Origin: Ruminococcaceae bacterium UBA4306
Lineage (GTDB): Bacteria; Bacillota; Clostridia; Oscillospirales; Acutalibacteraceae
Assembly (NCBI GenBank): GCA_002394725.1
Contig: DGUQ01000148.1
Location: 1-7,130 of the forward strand
Direction: 5' to 3'
DNA: 7,130 nt
Part shown: positions 5,781 through 7,130 of the stretch, in pieces
Layout of the letters: each line of letters starts with the position of its first letter
Position numbering within the stretch: position 1 is the stretch's first letter
Position numbers and translations under genes: made by a program
Notes under the pieces: generated by a model
What the model saw: only the letters and a program-made list of their open reading frames with translations
Database searches by the model: none
Told to the model about the DNA's origin: nothing

Positions 5781-5859
5781 AGCGAGAGCGTAGATCAAGC
5801 ATTTGTCAGGAGGTGTCGCTCCTAAGACGAGGTAATCTGTTCCCTAAAGAAGAAACTTA

Positions 5860-5873
5860 CTTCCGGCGCGCCG
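5860..5873 (+). other. Candidate attachment-site core, near-copy of tRNA 3' end
   Basis: CTTCCGGCGCGCCG matches tRNA positions 5626-5639 at 12 of 14 bases and in the same orientation, 234 bases downstream. It lies 42 bases before the putative arm sites on the integrase side, which suits an attachment core. The match is short and GC-rich, so chance is not excluded. Confidence 0.4.
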
Positions 5874-5915
5874 ATCATTCAATCCGAAAACGGCTCTGAA
5901 TAATCTCATGAATAA

Positions 5916-5954
5916 TTGTTGTCAAAAACGCTTTTGACCACAATTTGACCACAA
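5916..5954. repeat. Three copies of an 11-12-bp motif, probable integrase arm sites
   Basis: TTTGACCACAA occurs twice in exact tandem (5933-5943 and 5944-5954). A third copy lies inverted at 5916-5927, matching 11 of 12 bases and separated by four bases from the first. The cluster lies between the tRNA attachment region and the integrase. Tyrosine integrases with an N-terminal arm-binding domain of the kind encoded here bind short repeated sites in such positions. Confidence 0.6.
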
Positions 5955-5976
5955 CGCAAAATGCGACTAAAAGATT

Positions 5977-6006
5977 TCGGCAGGATTGCTCCTGCCGATT
6001 TTTCAT
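5977..6006. terminator. Hairpin terminator beside the integrase remnant
   Basis: TCGGCAGGA (5977-5985) pairs perfectly with TCCTGCCGA (5990-5998) around the loop TTGC, followed on the plus strand by TTTTTCATTTT. On the minus strand, about 20 bases after the integrase stop, the tail is AATCTTTT. It probably ends the xis-int transcript and blocks read-through from the other side. Confidence 0.75.
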
Positions 6007-6018
6007 TTTGTTGACTTG

Positions 6019-6631
6019 TTATGCCGGGAACTTGATGATCTTCTCTTCGTTCTCGTCCTTTTTGCTTTTCAGCAGCTCTCCTATCGTGTCGGCAACATTC
6101 TGCTGCATCGAGTCGGTCACGTGCATATAGGTGTTCATCGTGAAGCCCGCGTCGGTATGCCCGAGCATATGCGAGATCGTTTTGATGTCCATGCCCTGCT
6201 CAATGGACAGGGTCGCAAAACTGTTTCTGAGATCGTGGAAGCGTATCTGCGGTACTCCCACACGACGCTGTATCCTGTGCAGCCTGTATGTGACTGATTT
6301 CGGATCATAGTAGGTTCCCGTTACAGGGGACGGAAACATCAGCTTTGTTCCGACAGGCTGTTTTGCTTTCAATTCTTTGAGCAATTTCAGACATTTCACT
6401 GAGCGTGGGGTTCGGATTTGTGAGGAAGGTTCAGCGCTCGGCGATCTCCTTGTCGTGTTCATACTCTTCGATCGCGGCCTTCAGCTTGCGGGCACATTCC
6501 GCCTGTGTTTTGGCGAGAATGTACTTGACCTTCGGCTTACCGTTTTCGTTCACGCCGATATTGAATCGACCTTCCCAGCGACCGTCGCTGCGCTTGCGTA
6601 AGGTTCCTTTTCCGTTCTGTCTTTTTGCCAT
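6019..6631 (-). pseudogene. int: Tyrosine integrase with its middle deleted and frame shifted
   Basis: Two overlapping frames carry the two ends of one integrase. The first (6631-6431, 66 aa) starts after GAGGTG and holds an N-terminal arm-binding domain: KGTLRKRSDGRWEGRFN (8-24) and the helix KTQAECARKLKAAIEEY (41-57). It then stops. The second frame (to 6019) holds the C-terminal catalytic domain, with FPSPVTG, RFHDLRNSFATL (the H-x-x-R box), LGH, and Tyr in NTYMHV as nucleophile. The core-binding domain and the box with the first catalytic Arg are absent. Related integrases have roughly 370-400 residues, so about 180-200 codons seem lost near 6410-6460, with a frame change at the join. The protein cannot be an active recombinase. 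The remaining N-terminal piece could still be translated and bind DNA; that is speculation. Confidence 0.88.
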
Positions 6632-6745
6632 TGTTTTTCACCTCATTTCATGGTTGCTTACCGACCGGATCAGCTCCGACCGATAGCTATGCAGCTCAAA
6701 ACAATACCACATAAATCCGGTAAAGTCGATATCCAACCCTAACAA

Positions 6746-6940
6746 TTATCTCTCCGATTTTTTGTCGATCCAGTCCATCAGCTTTTGCTTTGGGATCGTG
6801 ATTCTTTTTCCCATCATGACAGCGGGAAAGGTCTTGTCTTTCTTGACAAGAGCGTAAAGAGTGGTTTTGGAGATACCGAGTGCGTCTGCTGCCTCGGTAA
6901 CAGACAGCATGACAGGCATTTCATCAAAGCTTGTATACAT
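6746..6940 (-). CDS. xis: Excisionase-like helix-turn-helix protein (64 aa)
   Basis: This small MerR-like helix-turn-helix protein is of the kind that directs tyrosine integrases toward excision and often represses the element's own promoter. The fold is visible as LSVTEAADALGISKTTLYALVKK (two helices and recognition helix, about residues 12-34), then a wing, FPAVMMGKRITIPKQKLMDWI (about 38-58). The N-terminus YTSFDEMPVMLSV is typical of the family. The start at 6940 has AAGGAAG (6953-6947) six bases upstream; the in-frame ATG at 6946 touches that site and would add only two residues. It lies 114 bases upstream of the integrase remnant on the same strand, the normal xis-int order. It looks intact although its partner is broken. 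Without an active integrase its remaining role, if any, would be as a regulator. Confidence 0.88.
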   Translation of the reverse strand: MYTSFDEMPVMLSVTEAADALGISKTTLYALVKKDKTFPAVMMGKRITIPKQKLMDWIDKKSER

Positions 6941-6946
6941 TCTCAT

Positions 6947-6953
6947 CTTCCTT
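6947..6953 (-). promoter_or_regulatory. Ribosome site deciding the xis start
   Basis: AAGGAAG on the minus strand is directly followed by ATG (6946) and, six bases later, by the second ATG (6940). Spacing favours the second. Confidence 0.6.
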
Positions 6954-7048
6954 CCGTTTTAGCCCTTCGGCTTTTTCTTTGTTTTGCGTGATATTATTTG
7001 ACACTCTTATGGTGTGATATTGAACAATTTCATAGGTTAATCTTTTAC

Positions 7049-7077
7049 TTGTAAAACCTCCGAACCTAAGCTAAAAT
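7049..7077 (+). promoter_or_regulatory. Sigma-A promoter of the gene at the window end
   Basis: TTGTAA (7049-7054), a 17-bp spacer and TAAAAT (7072-7077) form a good sigma-A promoter. The expected start near 7084 leaves a leader of about 22 bases containing AAAGGAGGT (7090-7098). Confidence 0.8.
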
Positions 7078-7105
7078 ACACCAAATCGTAAAGGAGGTTT
7101 CTGTT

Positions 7106-7130
7106 ATGAAAATCAAATCTGTTTTATCTT
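7106..7130 (+). CDS. Start of an unidentified gene, cut by the window end
   Basis: An ATG follows a near-perfect ribosome site (AAAGGAGGT, 7 bases upstream) and a good promoter. Only MKIKSVLS can be read. Lys residues followed by small and hydrophobic residues would suit the beginning of a signal peptide, but eight residues are too few to decide. Whether it belongs to the integrative element or to the host flank cannot be told from this window. Confidence 0.7.

Larger units (their letters stand above)
5640..6018. other. Non-coding stretch between tRNA-Arg and the integrase remnant
   Basis: I find no credible protein gene in these 379 bases. The stretch holds the tRNA terminator, an inverted copy of part of the tRNA, a cluster of short hairpins (CTCG/CGAG near 5708-5719, GATGT/ACATC at 5728-5749, AGGAG/CTCCT at 5809-5824), the strong hairpin at 5756-5780, a near-copy of the tRNA 3' end, three copies of a putative arm-site motif, and a terminator-like hairpin next to the integrase. 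Confidence 0.7.
5860..6946. mobile_element. Decayed end of an integrative element at tRNA-Arg
   Basis: An excisionase-like gene followed by a tyrosine-integrase remnant points toward a tRNA gene, with probable arm sites and a near-copy of the tRNA 3' end between them. This is the usual order at the integrase end of islands and integrative elements. The left limit is set at the near-copy of the tRNA end; it could equally be the tRNA itself. The far end is not identified and may lie outside the window. The integrase has lost its middle, so the element cannot move by its own enzyme. Confidence 0.55.

Noticed and set aside
5865..5873. CGGCGCGCCG-type palindrome as an independent regulator site
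   Set aside because: A self-complementary GC-rich core is expected from the tRNA acceptor sequence it resembles; nothing else supports a regulator site.
5933..5954. Tandem 11-bp repeats as a minimal CRISPR array
   Set aside because: The units directly adjoin with no spacers, are too short, and no cas gene is present.
6960..6980. AGCC/GGCT hairpin with T-run as a plus-strand terminator
   Set aside because: The stem has only four pairs and no plus-strand gene ends before it.

Overview
The window reads as a chromosomal segment of a Gram-positive, Clostridia-like bacterium of moderate GC. The evidence is strong AGGAGG-type ribosome sites before most genes, clean sigma-A promoters with 17-bp spacers, a tRNA-Arg(ACG) with encoded CCA, and a Firmicutes-style xis/int pair. 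The lineage is inferred from style, not from a marker gene.

Layout. Positions 78-260 hold a short acidic protein of unknown function, closed by a strong hairpin that also serves the convergent methyltransferase gene (1089-301, minus). That gene is divergent from a ybaK-type Cys-tRNA(Pro) deacylase gene (1212-1691, plus). Their facing promoters share an unusual layout in which the predicted transcript begins almost at the ribosome site. Three minus-strand metabolic genes follow: an MTA/SAH-nucleosidase-like protein (5343-4579), class II fumarase FumC (4483-3110) and malic enzyme (2967-1795). Fumarase and malic enzyme catalyse consecutive steps, fumarate to malate to pyruvate plus CO2.

A short hairpin repeat lies in both gaps of this trio, with a third copy beyond malic enzyme and a half copy at the end of fumC. 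Compensatory base changes between copies support the stem.

From 5563 the window becomes an integration hotspot. An intact tRNA-Arg is followed by an 18-bp-stem terminator, an inverted copy of the tRNA's own 3' part, another hairpin, and a direct near-copy of the tRNA 3' end. Next come three copies of an 11-12-bp motif that look like integrase arm sites, then a broken tyrosine integrase and an intact excisionase-like gene. This looks like the decayed end of an integrative element. The window ends with the first eight codons of a plus-strand gene behind a clear promoter.

I see no CRISPR array, rRNA gene, transposase, or defence or biosynthetic system. The most unusual material is non-coding: the hairpin repeat family, the inverted tRNA segment and the putative arm sites.
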